A DNA stretch of 64,000 nt, from contig NZ_BSDJ01000029.1 in assembly GCF_027925525.1 (NCBI RefSeq), forward strand, positions 1-64,000, read 5' to 3'. The first letter of the stretch is position 1; each line of letters starts with the position of its first letter. Of this stretch, positions 51,360 to 60,877 are shown piece after piece. Both the position numbers and the translations under genes were made by a program. The DNA is from Paenibacillus tyrphae (lineage in GTDB: Bacteria > Bacillota > Bacilli > Paenibacillales > NBRC-103111). The notes beneath the pieces are model-generated. The model was not told the DNA's origin, searched no databases, and saw nothing but the letters and a program-made list of their open reading frames with translations.

Positions 51360-51400
51360 TTTGTACTTTATGGAGACGCTGAGAGTATTAAAATCATAAA
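51360..51400 (+). pseudogene. Remnant of a second serine recombinase 3' end
   Basis: TATGGAGACG..GAGAGTATT followed by degenerate codons and GAAGCCT aligns with the last ~20 codons of the recombinase pseudogene at 55.7 kb. The ~180 bases after it also match the bases between that pseudogene and ssrA. It looks like the tail of an older copy of the same element. Between 51043 and 51359 I see only an unsupported 86-codon frame. Confidence 0.5.
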
Positions 51401-51526
51401 TTCACCTGATCACGAAGCCTGCCGATGGTGATGATCTTAGTGGTATATTTTCAATGCCGTGCTCATTACGCTCCACTGAGCGCGGTCTGAACCCCATTAG
51501 GGGCTTCGCCCTTCCCCCTTTCCGTA

Positions 51527-51588
51527 TCTCCATAAAAATGCAAAAAGCACCGACCAAATGGTCAGTGCTTTTTGCATTTTTATGGAGA
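51527..51588. repeat. 62-bp palindrome ending at the att copy
   Basis: 29-bp arms with a four-base AAAT loop, one wobble mismatch. Its right arm ends TATGGAGA, the ssrA 3' end. It corresponds to the ssrA terminator at 55878-55933, but both arms carry three extra A/T bases (TAAAAATGC against TAATGC). Confidence 0.85.
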
Positions 51589-51603
51589 CGAGGGGAGTCG
51601 AAC
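51581..51603. repeat. Attachment-site copy, ssrA 3' end (far side)
   Basis: Twenty-three bases (TATGGAGACGAGGGGAGTCG plus AAC) identical to the 3' end of ssrA at 55926-55948. Similarity stops right after AAC (tgttgtcc here, ccctgtcc in ssrA). Read as the att site left of the last integrated element. Confidence 0.8.
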
Positions 51604-51889
51604 TGTTGTCCCTGAAAATTCACTCTGTCCCTCTAGGTGTATTATGTCCCTTGAAAGGTTATCTGGTAAGGCATTACAACATCTTATATGTTATTTTGTA
51701 TTGTTTTATTTGATAACTAATTAACTGGTTTTAAAGCTTTGGTCTACAGAATGTCTACAAAGACCGGACAGGATATTAGCACAAATATGGTGCTTCTTAA
51801 TACGTTTTACATTGTACTTTCTTCGAAATTCACTTCTTGCTAATGCTGCTCTTCAATACTTAATATTATGCGACCGCATATTTTGCTTT

Positions 51890-54325
51890 TTATAAAATTT
51901 TCGAATCGAGCTTTCTTAATTCATCAGTTAATACTGTAAAAAAAGCTAATTCAAAATTGGATTGCAGATTAGCCTTTAAAGTAGACAAAAGGTTACAATA
52001 CATCGCTAGTCTTTGTCCTGTTTCAGTATTTACATACCCATACCATCTTTGTCTATCTTTCAACCAACTAGGAGCTTTACCTGTTATATACCTTTCTGTC
52101 TGTAGATTATCTTCCATTACAGGTTTTAAATTTGTATACCAACTCTGTTTATACAAGTTCCTGTCATAAGCTTTGTAGGAGATTTTAAGTGAGGTCTCTA
52201 AACACTCTGTAATGATTTGCCTAGACGTTTCCCTAAAGAAATTTTCATCATCACACTGGTAGTATTTTCTCAACTGCGAAGCTAAATTTTCAACCAATAA
52301 ATAATTGACAGCATTGAATTCCTTGTCTTTGATTGTATATCTATTTACTATATTTAATAGTACAGAAATTGGATCTTTAAAAACTCCTGAAATGTTAGAA
52401 ATAATTTTTTCATTTCTAAATGAGCCGAAGTACCATGCCTCACCTTCTGGTCTCCATATTCGGAAATCAGAGTCATACCAACTTAAAGCCTCGGTTACTC
52501 TCTCCTCCCATTTTTCATTGTTTATGTAGAAGTTTATAATACTTTCAGCCTTACTCACTAAATCAGATTGAGCAACATCGAGAAAATCACTACTTATTCT
52601 TTTAACGTAGGATCGGTCTATATTTTTATAGATCGTTCCTTTCTTATTTTCGATTAATCCTGCCACTATCCCGTACCATGAGCTAATCTTATTAATCTTC
52701 ACGTTATCTTTATCAAGGATACTTCCATCAGGTGAAACATCACACTGAATTTTATAAGCTAACTTATTTTTACCCTTTATCGAAGTCAAGAATGCACTGT
52801 TAAATGTTTCTATAAAAAAATTAAATGCCTGCTTATCATTCAACTCGTATTCTGAATCAATTGAACCTGCAATGATTTCTTTCTTTTTCGTATTCCATGA
52901 CTCCAACATGTTTTTATGAGTGTCTTTAATCTTAACTTTTAAACTTTTTAAAAACCTTTGCTCATCCTTTTCTTCGTCCATAAATTTACTATATTCATCA
53001 GTCTTATCAATTTTTGTGATAATAAATACAGTATTTTTAGGTTCTGAGATTGCTATTTTTTGAAGTAAATCTCTTTTCTCATCATCAATCAAAACACCAC
53101 CAGTACTTACAGGAATGAGCATTATTTTACTTTTAACAGAAAAATCCGAAGCAATCGTATATTGCTCTGTAGTTTTATGCCCCTGCGAGTCTCTAAGAAC
53201 AACACCATTTCCAAAATTAATAATCTTGCTTGCTCCATCATCAGGAGGTAAAACAAATATAGCACTTTTAAAAATTATTCTCGTAGAAACCATATTTTTC
53301 AATTCCGGATAAGACTCATAATCTTCTTTTCTATTTAGAAATTCTTTTTTAGCAATCGTCTTGATAATAAAATTTTCTGCATCCTGCAAGCCAGTTTCAT
53401 CTGTAGGCAAAGTAAAGGTGTATCTGTAACCATAGACATTTCCTAAATCGGCATTTAAATCGCCCAAAAACTCCATTTTTATAACTTCATCAAGTTCTAT
53501 TCCGAGTTCAGGTTGTTGGGCCATTTCTCTAGCACATTTAAAATAATCAAATTCTGGGCTATTTGTTTCTATTGCCTTAATATTTGCTTTAACTTTGAAT
53601 ACAAACTCACGGAAAATATCTAACAAATCATCTCGATCAAACAAATCTAAGACGTCATTAACTGTATCTTCATCTAACTGCAAATTAATATTTTCACCAC
53701 ACGATTTTTTGAAGCGCTTTAAATCATCTAACCTTTTTTCATCGCCTTTAAGAGCTACTAAAATCATATCTGTTAGTATTTCCTCTTTAGCTCTAATCGA
53801 CATTATTAATTTTCTTTTTGTTTTTTTGAGTACTAAAATATCAGTTTGAATCACAGTACTATTTCCCATTGAAATTGTAAGCTCAAGTAACTTTTTACTG
53901 AGATCATCGACTAATTGCTTGCAAAATGTAGTCTTCCCCGCTGCTGTAGTACCAACCAAATCTATAATATTTGGATCGTCTGCTCCTAAGCTTTTATAGA
54001 GCTTCAAAATATCAGTTTCTTTATAATACCTGTCCAATGTATTTATTATCAGCGGCGAAAATTTATCTTCAAGTTGTTTCTTGTTCATCAGATAAACGTA
54101 TCTATTTAATTTAGATTCATGCCAAGCAGTAGAAACACCATATTCTAAATGACTCCTCAAAAACATGACTAATTCACAGAAAACCTTTATGTCTTCTTCT
54201 TTTGAAACCTCTTCTTCTTTTAAAACAAGTTCTCTATGAATATCAGCAACAAATATTTTTTGCTTAGGATTCCAATGAACACCTGCTCGGTGCATGAGTG
54301 ATTCTGTCTCTTTAATAAATTGCAT
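51890..54325 (-). CDS. Large P-loop GTPase-like protein, mobile-element cargo
   Basis: 811 residues from ATG 54325 (AAGAGG seven bases upstream). Walker A/G1 is GTTAAGKTTF (about 125-134); a G3-like DSQG occurs in VLRDSQGHKT and a G4-like TKID in FIITKIDKTDEY, the order of a GTPase. Long helical segments before and after (1-115, 480-811) recall dynamin-like or other large effector GTPases, but I see no sure family. AT-rich, alone on the element next to a dead recombinase, in an area with an AIPR gene; a phage-defence role is a guess. Confidence 0.68.
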   Translation of the reverse strand: MQFIKETESLMHRAGVHWNPKQKIFVADIHRELVLKEEEVSKEEDIKVFCELVMFLRSHLEYGVSTAWHESKLNRYVYLMNKKQLEDKFSPLIINTLDRYYKETDILKLYKSLGADDPNIIDLVGTTAAGKTTFCKQLVDDLSKKLLELTISMGNSTVIQTDILVLKKTKRKLIMSIRAKEEILTDMILVALKGDEKRLDDLKRFKKSCGENINLQLDEDTVNDVLDLFDRDDLLDIFREFVFKVKANIKAIETNSPEFDYFKCAREMAQQPELGIELDEVIKMEFLGDLNADLGNVYGYRYTFTLPTDETGLQDAENFIIKTIAKKEFLNRKEDYESYPELKNMVSTRIIFKSAIFVLPPDDGASKIINFGNGVVLRDSQGHKTTEQYTIASDFSVKSKIMLIPVSTGGVLIDDEKRDLLQKIAISEPKNTVFIITKIDKTDEYSKFMDEEKDEQRFLKSLKVKIKDTHKNMLESWNTKKKEIIAGSIDSEYELNDKQAFNFFIETFNSAFLTSIKGKNKLAYKIQCDVSPDGSILDKDNVKINKISSWYGIVAGLIENKKGTIYKNIDRSYVKRISSDFLDVAQSDLVSKAESIINFYINNEKWEERVTEALSWYDSDFRIWRPEGEAWYFGSFRNEKIISNISGVFKDPISVLLNIVNRYTIKDKEFNAVNYLLVENLASQLRKYYQCDDENFFRETSRQIITECLETSLKISYKAYDRNLYKQSWYTNLKPVMEDNLQTERYITGKAPSWLKDRQRWYGYVNTETGQRLAMYCNLLSTLKANLQSNFELAFFTVLTDELRKLDSKIL

Positions 54326-54539
54326 TATCACACCTCTTTACTAAGTTCTGTTATTGGTATAAAGCTTCCATAATTTCCAAGTGAAAAGATTGATTTTCAA
54401 TCACTAATAATTTCTGTATCGACCCAATATATTACAATATTCGCCAATTTTCTTCTTATTCCTGCCTTACATGTTGTTATTATTAATAATCATGATTAAT
54501 TTTCTCTTCATATTCCTTTACTCGACGAAAAAAAGCGTC

Positions 54540-55768
54540 CTCGAGAATTTAGATAATTCGCTCGAAAGTATAATGATGAAATTGATTTACGAAGGCATGG
54601 ACCTTGCCCGGGAAGTCATGAAGGGCCTGAAAGAAACGGCCTACCATTGCAAGCATACCGGCAACTACCGCCGATCGGCTACTTGGTCGATCCGATGACG
54701 AAGCGATATGTCATCAATGAGAATCAGCGCGACATCGTCGAGACAGTTTTCTCAATGTTTCTCACAGACTACGGCTCAACCGGATCATCCGGGAACTGTC
54801 AGATGAGGGCTACAAATCCCGCTATGGTCGTCCAATCAGCAAAGGCACCTTGTACACATTCTCCGCAATAAAAAGTAAACCGCAACGTACATTTTCAACC
54901 TGGCCGATGGAAAGACGCGGAAAGCAAGCGGAACAACAATAGGAAGAAAGACGACGAGGAAGTGATTCGCGTGGAGGGCGGGATGCCTACGATCATCACC
55001 AAAGAGGCTCTCGAGCAGGGTCAAGTCAAAATGGACGGCAACACGCAGGCTTCAGGCTCGTACAAAGCCAAAGAGATGTATCTGCTTAGCGGCCTTTATG
55101 CTGTAGGGAATACCCGAAAAATGTCGGCATTTAATACTCCATGATGGGCAACGTCAAACACAGCGGCAGAAACAAACTCAAGTACGTCACGTATCGCTGC
55201 GGAAACCGGGACCGTACAAAAGATTGCAAATACCCGGAATTGCGCTGCGAATACATCGAGAATTACGTCCTCGCCCAACTGCAGGAGAAGATTTTCAACG
55301 AGGAGGCCATTCCGCTTCTGGCCAAGCAACTCAGTGAGTAAAAGTCCAAAGAAACTAACGTGAAAAGCGAAAAACAGCGGCTCAAAAAGAGCCCTGAGGC
55401 TATCGAGCGGCAAATCGAAAACATCGTCAACGCTGTAGCGGCAGCCGCATCCAATCCGGCGTTCCTAGAAAAGCTCAGCACGCTTGAGCAGCAAAAGCTT
55501 GACCTTTCCCAGAAGCTCATCGAGGTTAAGGAAATAAAAGAAAAAACAGTCATCACAGAAGAAACTCTGCGACAACTGCTTTCTCAGTTCGGGACCCACA
55601 TCGCAAACCGCGCTTCCAGAGATCAAGAAGTTCATCGACGGCTATGTGGAAAAGGTGATTGTCTACGAAAAGCATGTAGAAGTCAGCTTTAAGGTCCCCG
55701 TTGTGGATTTAACATATGGAGACGAGAGGAGTATTGAAATCTCGATTTTACCTGCTCTCGAAGCCTAG
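54540..55768 (+). pseudogene. Large serine recombinase, truncated and frameshifted
   Basis: Conserved pieces appear in order across three frames: GMDLAREVMKGLKETAYHCK, then PIGYLVDPMTKRYVINENQR, then RLNRIIRELSDEGYKSRYGR and GTLYTF, zinc-region YVTYRCGNRDRTKDCKY, a stop, the coiled coil EKQRLKKSPEAIERQIENIV, and the tail YVEKVIVYEKHVEVSFKVPV up to the stop at 55768. The N-terminal resolvase domain with the catalytic Ser is absent, and at least five shifts or stops are present. This is the integrase family that inserts phages and islands at specific sites. Its last codons contain TATGGAGACGAG, the ssrA att core. Confidence 0.9.
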
Positions 55769-55877
55769 TCGATGATGACGATCTTAGCGGGAGGTTTTCA
55801 ATGCCGTGCTCGTTCCGCTTACGCTCCACTGCGCGCGGTCTGAACCCCATCAGGGGCTTCGCTCCTCCCTTTCCGTA

Positions 55878-55933
55878 TCTCCATAATGCAAAAAACACCG
55901 ACCAAATGGTCAGTGCTTTTTGCATTATGGAGA
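55878..55933 (-). terminator. ssrA terminator, 56-bp palindrome
   Basis: 26-bp arms around AAAT. On the minus strand the transcript reads ...CUCCA AAUGCAAAAAGCACUGACC-type arm then its complement with U6; the two mismatches are G-U pairs in that RNA. The 5' arm begins inside the tmRNA 3' end, so the acceptor bases can pair with the terminator's 3' side before processing. Confidence 0.85.
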
Positions 55934-55948
55934 CGAGGGGAGTCGAAC
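55926..55948. repeat. Attachment site within ssrA 3' end
   Basis: The 23-bp sequence shared with 51581-51603. It covers the acceptor strand and part of the T arm of tmRNA, a common target of integrases because the incoming element restores the gene. Confidence 0.8.
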
Positions 55949-56288
55949 CCCTGTCCGAAGATAACGCCACACAGGCTTCTACGGGTGTAGTCACAGTTTT
56001 GATGTCACCCGAGCGTCGCCCCGTAACCGGCTACGCGTTGGGTCAGCCTGATTGTCTTCTTCAGCTAGCCGCAGGCGGAGACTAGACAGCGTATCCCACT
56101 AAGGTTGAGCCCCTATCCCGGCACATGGGCGATGCAGGGTAGAAGCCGCGTCACAGGTTATTAAGCTGCGAAAGCGAGTTGTTGTTGTTGTTTGCCATTT
56201 AATTGGCTTTAGCGTTGATAAAGCGGACGCGTCCCCACTACCCGCAACCCATGCTCGAACTATCCCCGTCGAATCCAAGAACGTCCCC
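55928..56288 (-). ncRNA. ssrA: Transfer-messenger RNA (tmRNA)
   Basis: 361 bases. The 5' end GGGGACGTTCTTGGATTCGA and the 3' end with T-arm GGGGTTCGACTCCCC and acceptor GTCTCC plus A are canonical; CCA is not encoded. The tag frame lies at 56161-56196: resume codon GGC, peptide GKQQQQLAFAA, then two stops. It rescues stalled ribosomes with SmpB, encoded 208 bases upstream. The run of four Gln in the tag is unusual. Its 3' end has served as an integration site at least once, probably three times. Confidence 0.97.
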
Positions 56289-56496
56289 GCATAGGTGAGC
56301 CTCCCATCGGATGGGAGACCCTAATATAAAAGGTTATGAAAAAAACTTACCTACAACTTCTGCTGACTTTTACTTGAAAAGTTTTGCACTTCCCCAAGTG
56401 CTCTTTCATTATAACATATCCTTGAGCAAAATGAAGGGGCGAGTTGTTGGATGCGATACCAAAACCTAAACATACTGGCGGATTTCCGCCAAGACA

Positions 56497-56976
56497 TTAC
56501 CGTGCGACCTTCTGCTTCTCGCGCAGCGCCCGCTGAATATCCCGCTGAGCGTCGCGTTTCGCCGCCGTATCGCGTTTGTCGTATTGCTTTTTCCCTTTAC
56601 CCAAGCCGAGCAGCAGCTTCGCATAGCCGTTGCGCACATACACCTTGAGCGGCACTAGCGTATAGCCTTCCTGCTTCGATTGGCCCAGCAGTTTGTTAAT
56701 CTCGACTTTCTTGAGAAGAAGCTTGCGGGCCCGCGTCGGGTCGCTGGGGTTAAACCGGTTGCCTTGCTCGAATGGGCTGATGTGCATATTGTGCACGAAC
56801 GCTTCGCCGTTGCGGATCGTCGCGAACGCATCGCCGATATTGGCTCGTCCGAGCCGCAGCGATTTGATCTCCGTCCCGGTCAGCACCAGGCCGCATTCGT
56901 AAGTATCCTCGATAAAATAATCGTGAGACGCTTTTTTGTTCTGCGCCAGTACTTTTCCATCGCTTTTTTTGCTCAT
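56497..56976 (-). CDS. smpB: SsrA-binding protein SmpB
   Basis: 159 residues from ATG 56976. Beta-barrel signatures [29 protein letters not shown] and [17 protein letters not shown]; the basic C-tail ([28 protein letters not shown]) occupies the empty mRNA channel of stalled ribosomes. Works with the ssrA RNA directly downstream. The longer open frame to 57045 lacks family similarity. Confidence 0.97.
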   Translation of the reverse strand: MSKKSDGKVLAQNKKASHDYFIEDTYECGLVLTGTEIKSLRLGRANIGDAFATIRNGEAFVHNMHISPFEQGNRFNPSDPTRARKLLLKKVEINKLLGQSKQEGYTLVPLKVYVRNGYAKLLLGLGKGKKQYDKRDTAAKRDAQRDIQRALREKQKVAR

Positions 56977-57064
56977 GTCCCCGTAGCCGCTCCTTCCCAC
57001 ACCGATTTCCAAACAGAGGGATGGAGTCCATTGTACCAACTCCATCCCCGGAAATCAAGGGGAA

Positions 57065-59539
57065 CTAGCGCTTGACGGTCTTTTTGCGCTTCTTCTTGGC
57101 AAAGCCGATGCCCACGCCGCCGCCTTTGGCCGCCTTGCCCACGGCTTTGGCGCTTTTGCGCCCTGCGGCACGGCCGGTCGCCGTAGCGCCCTCGCCGGTG
57201 CGCACCGCCTCCAGCGCGCGCGTCTTCGCGGCTGCCGGGCCCTTCCCGCGGCCGTTGCCGCCGGCGCTGCGCTTCCCGGCGCGCTCGGTGCGTCCAGCGC
57301 GTGCTCCGCCTGCGGCGGCTTTGCCTGCCCGGCCGGGACGGCCGTCGCGCTTGGTCTTGCGCACGGCGTTCAGCGCGTCAACCAGACTCATCTTCTGAGG
57401 CCGCGGTTTCATATCGACCATCTCGAAATCGATGGTATGCTCCTCCATGTTGACCCGCGAGATGCGCACCTTCACTTCATCGCCAAGGCGATAAATTTTG
57501 GACGTGCGTTCGCCGATGAGCGCGTGCTGAGCGTCGTGGAAGTGGTAATAGTCGTCCGTCAGATCGGATAGACGGATGAGCCCTTCCACAGTGTTATCCA
57601 GCTCCACGAACATCCCGAAGCTCGTCACGCTGCTGATGATGCCGTCGAATTCTTCGCCGACTTTGTCGAGCATGAATTCGGCCTTCTTCAGCGCCTCGGT
57701 CTCCCGCTCTGCATCGACGGCCACCCGCTCCCGCTCGGACGATTGCTTCGCAATATCGTCCATCCGCGAAGCCAAGTACTCGTGCCGCGCTTCGCTGAGC
57801 GTGCCGCTCTCCAGCACCTCGCGAATGACGCGGTGAATGACGAGGTCAGGGTAGCGCCGGATCGGCGATGTGAAGTGCGAGTAAAATTCCGCGGCCAGAC
57901 CGTAGTGGCCCAGACTCTGCGAATCGTACTTCGCCTGCTTCATCGAGCGCAGCATCACCGTGCTGATGACGGTTTCTTCCTTCGTACCCTTGATTTCCTC
58001 CAGCAGCGTCTGAAGCGCCCGGGGATGCACCGAATTGCCTTTCCCACGGACAACATAGCCGAAGTTCGTGATGAACTCCATAAAATGCTGCAGCTTCTCC
58101 GCATCCGGGTCCTCGTGAATCCGGTACAGGAACGGCACCTTGAGCCAATGAAAATGCTCCGCCACCGTCTCGTTCGCCGCAAGCATGAACTCCTCGATGA
58201 TCATCTCCGCGATCGTCCGGTCCCGCTTCACGATATCTGTCGGCTTGCCGTCCGCATCGACCAAAATTTTTGATTCCTGAAAGTCAAAATCGATCGCACC
58301 GCGGCGCATCCGTTTCGACCGCAGCTTCATCGCCAGCTCTTCCATTAAACGGAAGTCGTCCATCAGATACGCGTATTTCTCCAGCAGCTCCGGCTCCGGT
58401 GCTTCCTCGCTCAGCAGCTTGCGGACGTTCGTATACGTCATCCGCTCGCTTGTCTTGATCACGCTTGTAAAAATATCATGGCGCACCACGTTCGCATCCG
58501 CGTCGAACTCCATCTCACAAGACATCGTAAGCCGGTCCACCTGCGGATTCAGCGAGCAGATGCCGTTGGACAGCCGGTGTGGCAGCATCGGTATGACCCG
58601 ATCCACCAAGTACACGCTGCATCCACGGTTGTACGCTTCATTGTCGAGCGGCGAGCCCTCGCGCACATAATAGCTGACGTCGGCGATGTGCACGCCGAGC
58701 ACATAGTTGCCGTTCGGCAGCCGCTCCACGTTGACGGCATCGTCCAAGTCTTTGGCATCTTCTCCATCAATGGTGACGATACGCTTTCCACGCAAATCGC
58801 GGCGGCCCTTCAAATCCCCTTCCGATATTACATCCGGCACAGCCGAAGCTTCTTCCATCACCTCGTCCGGAAACGCTTCGGGCAGTTGGTGCTTGCGGAT
58901 AATCGAGAGAATATCCACGCCCGGATCGTTTTTATGACCCAGAATCTCCACCACTTCGCCTTGTGCCGCTGCTCGTCCTTCCGGGTACGATACGATTTTT
59001 ACGACGACCTTATGGCCATCCATGGCGCCGCCGAACGATTCCTTCGGAATAAAAATATCCCGCACTACCCGCTTATCATCCGCAATAACAAACGCATACT
59101 CCTCGTGGGATTGGAACAGACCGACGATCTGCGTATTGCCCCGGCTGACCACCCGTACGACTTCGCCTTCCATCCGGCCGCCGGACGGACTTTTGGACGT
59201 GATCCGTACGAGCACGATATCGCCGTTCATCGCCGTCCCCATGTCGTTGGCATGGATGTACACATCCGGATGATCCCGGTCGTCGGGAATGAGGAAGCCG
59301 AAGCCTTTGGCATGCGCCTGCAGCTTGCCGCGCAGCAGATTCATCCGCTCCGGCACCCCGTACCGCTCGTTGCGCGTACGTAGAATAAGTCCTTCATTCT
59401 CGAGCTCATTGAGCAGCTTCAGGAATTCCTTGAACTCCTGCGCCCTCTCCAGCACGAAGTGCTGCTCCAGCTCATGATACGTCATCGGCTTATATGCCGT
59501 CTCTTTCATAAAATCTAGCAATGCTTCACGCGTTATCAA
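57065..59539 (-). CDS. rnr: Ribonuclease R
   Basis: About 824 residues from TTG 59539 (GGTGAG upstream). Domains in order: winged helix (1-75, [23 protein letters not shown]), two cold-shock domains, RNB catalytic domain ([22 protein letters not shown] with the metal-binding Asp residues), S1 domain ([28 protein letters not shown]), and a long basic Gly/Ala/Lys/Arg-rich tail of about 95 residues. A processive 3'-5' exonuclease that degrades structured RNA and acts with tmRNA-SmpB. Gene order secG-esterase-rnr-smpB as in Bacillus. Confidence 0.96.
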   Translation of the reverse strand: MITREALLDFMKETAYKPMTYHELEQHFVLERAQEFKEFLKLLNELENEGLILRTRNERYGVPERMNLLRGKLQAHAKGFGFLIPDDRDHPDVYIHANDMGTAMNGDIVLVRITSKSPSGGRMEGEVVRVVSRGNTQIVGLFQSHEEYAFVIADDKRVVRDIFIPKESFGGAMDGHKVVVKIVSYPEGRAAAQGEVVEILGHKNDPGVDILSIIRKHQLPEAFPDEVMEEASAVPDVISEGDLKGRRDLRGKRIVTIDGEDAKDLDDAVNVERLPNGNYVLGVHIADVSYYVREGSPLDNEAYNRGCSVYLVDRVIPMLPHRLSNGICSLNPQVDRLTMSCEMEFDADANVVRHDIFTSVIKTSERMTYTNVRKLLSEEAPEPELLEKYAYLMDDFRLMEELAMKLRSKRMRRGAIDFDFQESKILVDADGKPTDIVKRDRTIAEMIIEEFMLAANETVAEHFHWLKVPFLYRIHEDPDAEKLQHFMEFITNFGYVVRGKGNSVHPRALQTLLEEIKGTKEETVISTVMLRSMKQAKYDSQSLGHYGLAAEFYSHFTSPIRRYPDLVIHRVIREVLESGTLSEARHEYLASRMDDIAKQSSERERVAVDAERETEALKKAEFMLDKVGEEFDGIISSVTSFGMFVELDNTVEGLIRLSDLTDDYYHFHDAQHALIGERTSKIYRLGDEVKVRISRVNMEEHTIDFEMVDMKPRPQKMSLVDALNAVRKTKRDGRPGRAGKAAAGGARAGRTERAGKRSAGGNGRGKGPAAAKTRALEAVRTGEGATATGRAAGRKSAKAVGKAAKGGGVGIGFAKKKRKKTVKR

Positions 59540-59568
59540 TGTTCTCACCTGCCTTTTCTTTCTATAAC

Positions 59569-60372
59569 CTATGTCTGATTTTCCACGACCGCCTGTTTCC
59601 ATGTCCCGACCTGGTCAAGCCTCGCCAAAAAACGGGATATATCTTCGTATACCCGCTCCCGCCACTCGTCAAGCAGCAAGCCATGGGAGGAATGGGGGTA
59701 ATACTCGATTTGACGGACGAGCGAGGAGACATGCCGGTAAATGTACTCTGCGCTTTTCGGAAGGACCATCCCGTCCTGTATGCCCTGCCCGACAAATAAC
59801 GGTGCCGACACTTGTCCCAAGTTCGCTTTTACGAGCTTCATCAGCTTCCGAAGATCGACCACGCACCGGACCGGCGTCTTGTCATATGTACAGGCTTCCT
59901 CCATCAGATGCGCAGCCGCCGACGGCCTCCGTTCGATGTATTTGATAAAATACTGCAGCAGCAGGGCCAGCGAGGTTTTGCGGCTGGACAAAAACATCGG
60001 CGCCGCCAGCGAAACCAAGCCGTCAAGTCTTCGCTTCGTCGCCAGCTCCAAAGCCAGCAACCCTCCCATGGAATGGCCGATCGCCACAATTTTGCCCTCG
60101 CGAGCCTGCCTGGCAGCCATCGCATCATAGCTGCGCAGCACATGACCGGACCAATCGTGCATACCGGTTCGGATCATGTCCTCCGGCGTCGTGCCATGCC
60201 CCGGCAGCAGGACCGCATTAACAGTATAGCCCAGATCGTTCAAATAATAGCCAAGCCGCCGAAGCTCCGACGGGGACCCCGTAAAGCCGTGAATGAGCAG
60301 CAGCTGCGTCGATGCCCGCTCACCGGTACCTTCCAGCCGAAAAGGCTCCGTTGTTTTGTATACTCGTTTCAA
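59569..60372 (-). CDS. Carboxylesterase, Est30/YvaK type
   Basis: About 267 residues if TTG 60372 is used (GGAGG eight bases upstream); ATG 60435 or 60459 would add 21-29 residues of unlikely sequence. [21 protein letters not shown] (oxyanion region), GHSMGG (nucleophile), QDGMVLP (Asp) and [10 protein letters not shown] (His) form the triad. Short monoacylglycerol/carboxyl ester hydrolase, cytoplasmic. Lies between secG and rnr as in Bacillus; the secG terminator is just upstream. Confidence 0.9.
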   Translation of the reverse strand: MKRVYKTTEPFRLEGTGERASTQLLLIHGFTGSPSELRRLGYYLNDLGYTVNAVLLPGHGTTPEDMIRTGMHDWSGHVLRSYDAMAARQAREGKIVAIGHSMGGLLALELATKRRLDGLVSLAAPMFLSSRKTSLALLLQYFIKYIERRPSAAAHLMEEACTYDKTPVRCVVDLRKLMKLVKANLGQVSAPLFVGQGIQDGMVLPKSAEYIYRHVSSLVRQIEYYPHSSHGLLLDEWRERVYEDISRFLARLDQVGTWKQAVVENQT

Positions 60373-60471
60373 GCGCCCCGCCTCCGTCTCGCACCCTTCA
60401 GGATTTTCCAGGCCGTCCCTTCCTTCCCGAAGCATGCGGCCCTCGCGAGATCTATCCATGTGAAAAGCTAC

Positions 60472-60504
60472 AAAAAAACAGCAGGAGTAATATTCCCCTG
60501 CTGT
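60472..60504 (-). terminator. Terminator after secG
   Basis: On the minus strand ACAGCAGG ... CCTGCTGT is followed by seven T residues, 14 bases past the secG stop. Confidence 0.88.
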
Positions 60505-60517
60505 CGCCTTTTTATGT

Positions 60518-60757
60518 TTACGCGCCTTTTACAAAGTACGCCACAATCAAAGATAAGACGAAGAATACAACGGCGAGACCCATAGTCAAACGGGACAAAA
60601 ACAACTCCAGCCCCCGCGCCTTCTTCTTTCCGAACAGATGCTCCGCCCCTCCGGAGATGGCACCGGACAAACCTGCGCTTTTTCCCGGCTGCAGCAAAAC
60701 GGCCGCAATCAAGCCAAGCGAAGCGATGACCAGGATGATCTTCAATGCTAATTCCAT
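60518..60757 (-). CDS. secG: Preprotein translocase subunit SecG
   Basis: 79 residues from ATG 60757 (AGGAGGTGG upstream). Two membrane spans (ALKIILVIASLGLIAAVLLQ and TMGLAVVFFVLSLIVAYFV) flank the conserved GKSAGLSGAISGGAEHLFGKKKARGLE loop. Accessory subunit of the SecYEG channel. Longer frames upstream are not conserved. Confidence 0.96.
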   Translation of the reverse strand: MELALKIILVIASLGLIAAVLLQPGKSAGLSGAISGGAEHLFGKKKARGLELFLSRLTMGLAVVFFVLSLIVAYFVKGA

Positions 60758-60823
60758 GATTCCACCTCCTGCAAAAATAAACGGACTTGTCCGAAAATAG
60801 ACAGCATGCTTAGTATACCACAA

Positions 60824-60868
60824 AAAATACGCACTGACAAATCCTGTTGGATCGTCCATGCGTATTTT
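60824..60868 (-). terminator. Terminator after M50-type gene
   Basis: AAAATACGCA / TGCGTATTTT ten-bp stem with a 25-base loop, nine bases past the stop codon; AT-rich stem ends give the T-run. Confidence 0.75.
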
Positions 60869-60877
60869 ACAAAATCT

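Larger units (their letters stand above)
36968..55948. mobile_element. Composite genomic island accreted at the 3' end of ssrA
   Basis: Three displaced ssrA 3' pieces (36968-37112, 41421-41515, 51581-51603) lie on one side of intact ssrA, all in its orientation, dividing the region into three segments: an AT-rich segment with a metalloprotease and an AIPR gene; a host-like GC segment with an isoprenoid synthase, regulators and transporter; and an AT-rich segment with a large GTPase and a ruined serine recombinase. Serial integration at one site would give this picture. Only the last unit still shows recombinase sequence, so the two older boundaries are inferred from ssrA similarity alone. Confidence 0.6.
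51581..55948. mobile_element. 4.4-kb element integrated at ssrA, carrying a GTPase gene
   Basis: Bounded by direct 23-bp copies of the ssrA 3' end. It contains the AT-rich GTPase gene and a truncated, frameshifted large serine recombinase pointing at ssrA. The recombinase tail and 180-base spacer recur just outside the left att, implying two related elements in tandem. The recombinase is dead, so the element is immobile now. The ends are assigned from the repeats. Confidence 0.72.

Noticed and set aside
51402-51623. Frames at 51402-51623 and 55689-55994 sharing a ~25-residue identical stretch
   Set aside because: The likeness comes from the duplicated non-coding spacer and ssrA end, not from conserved proteins.
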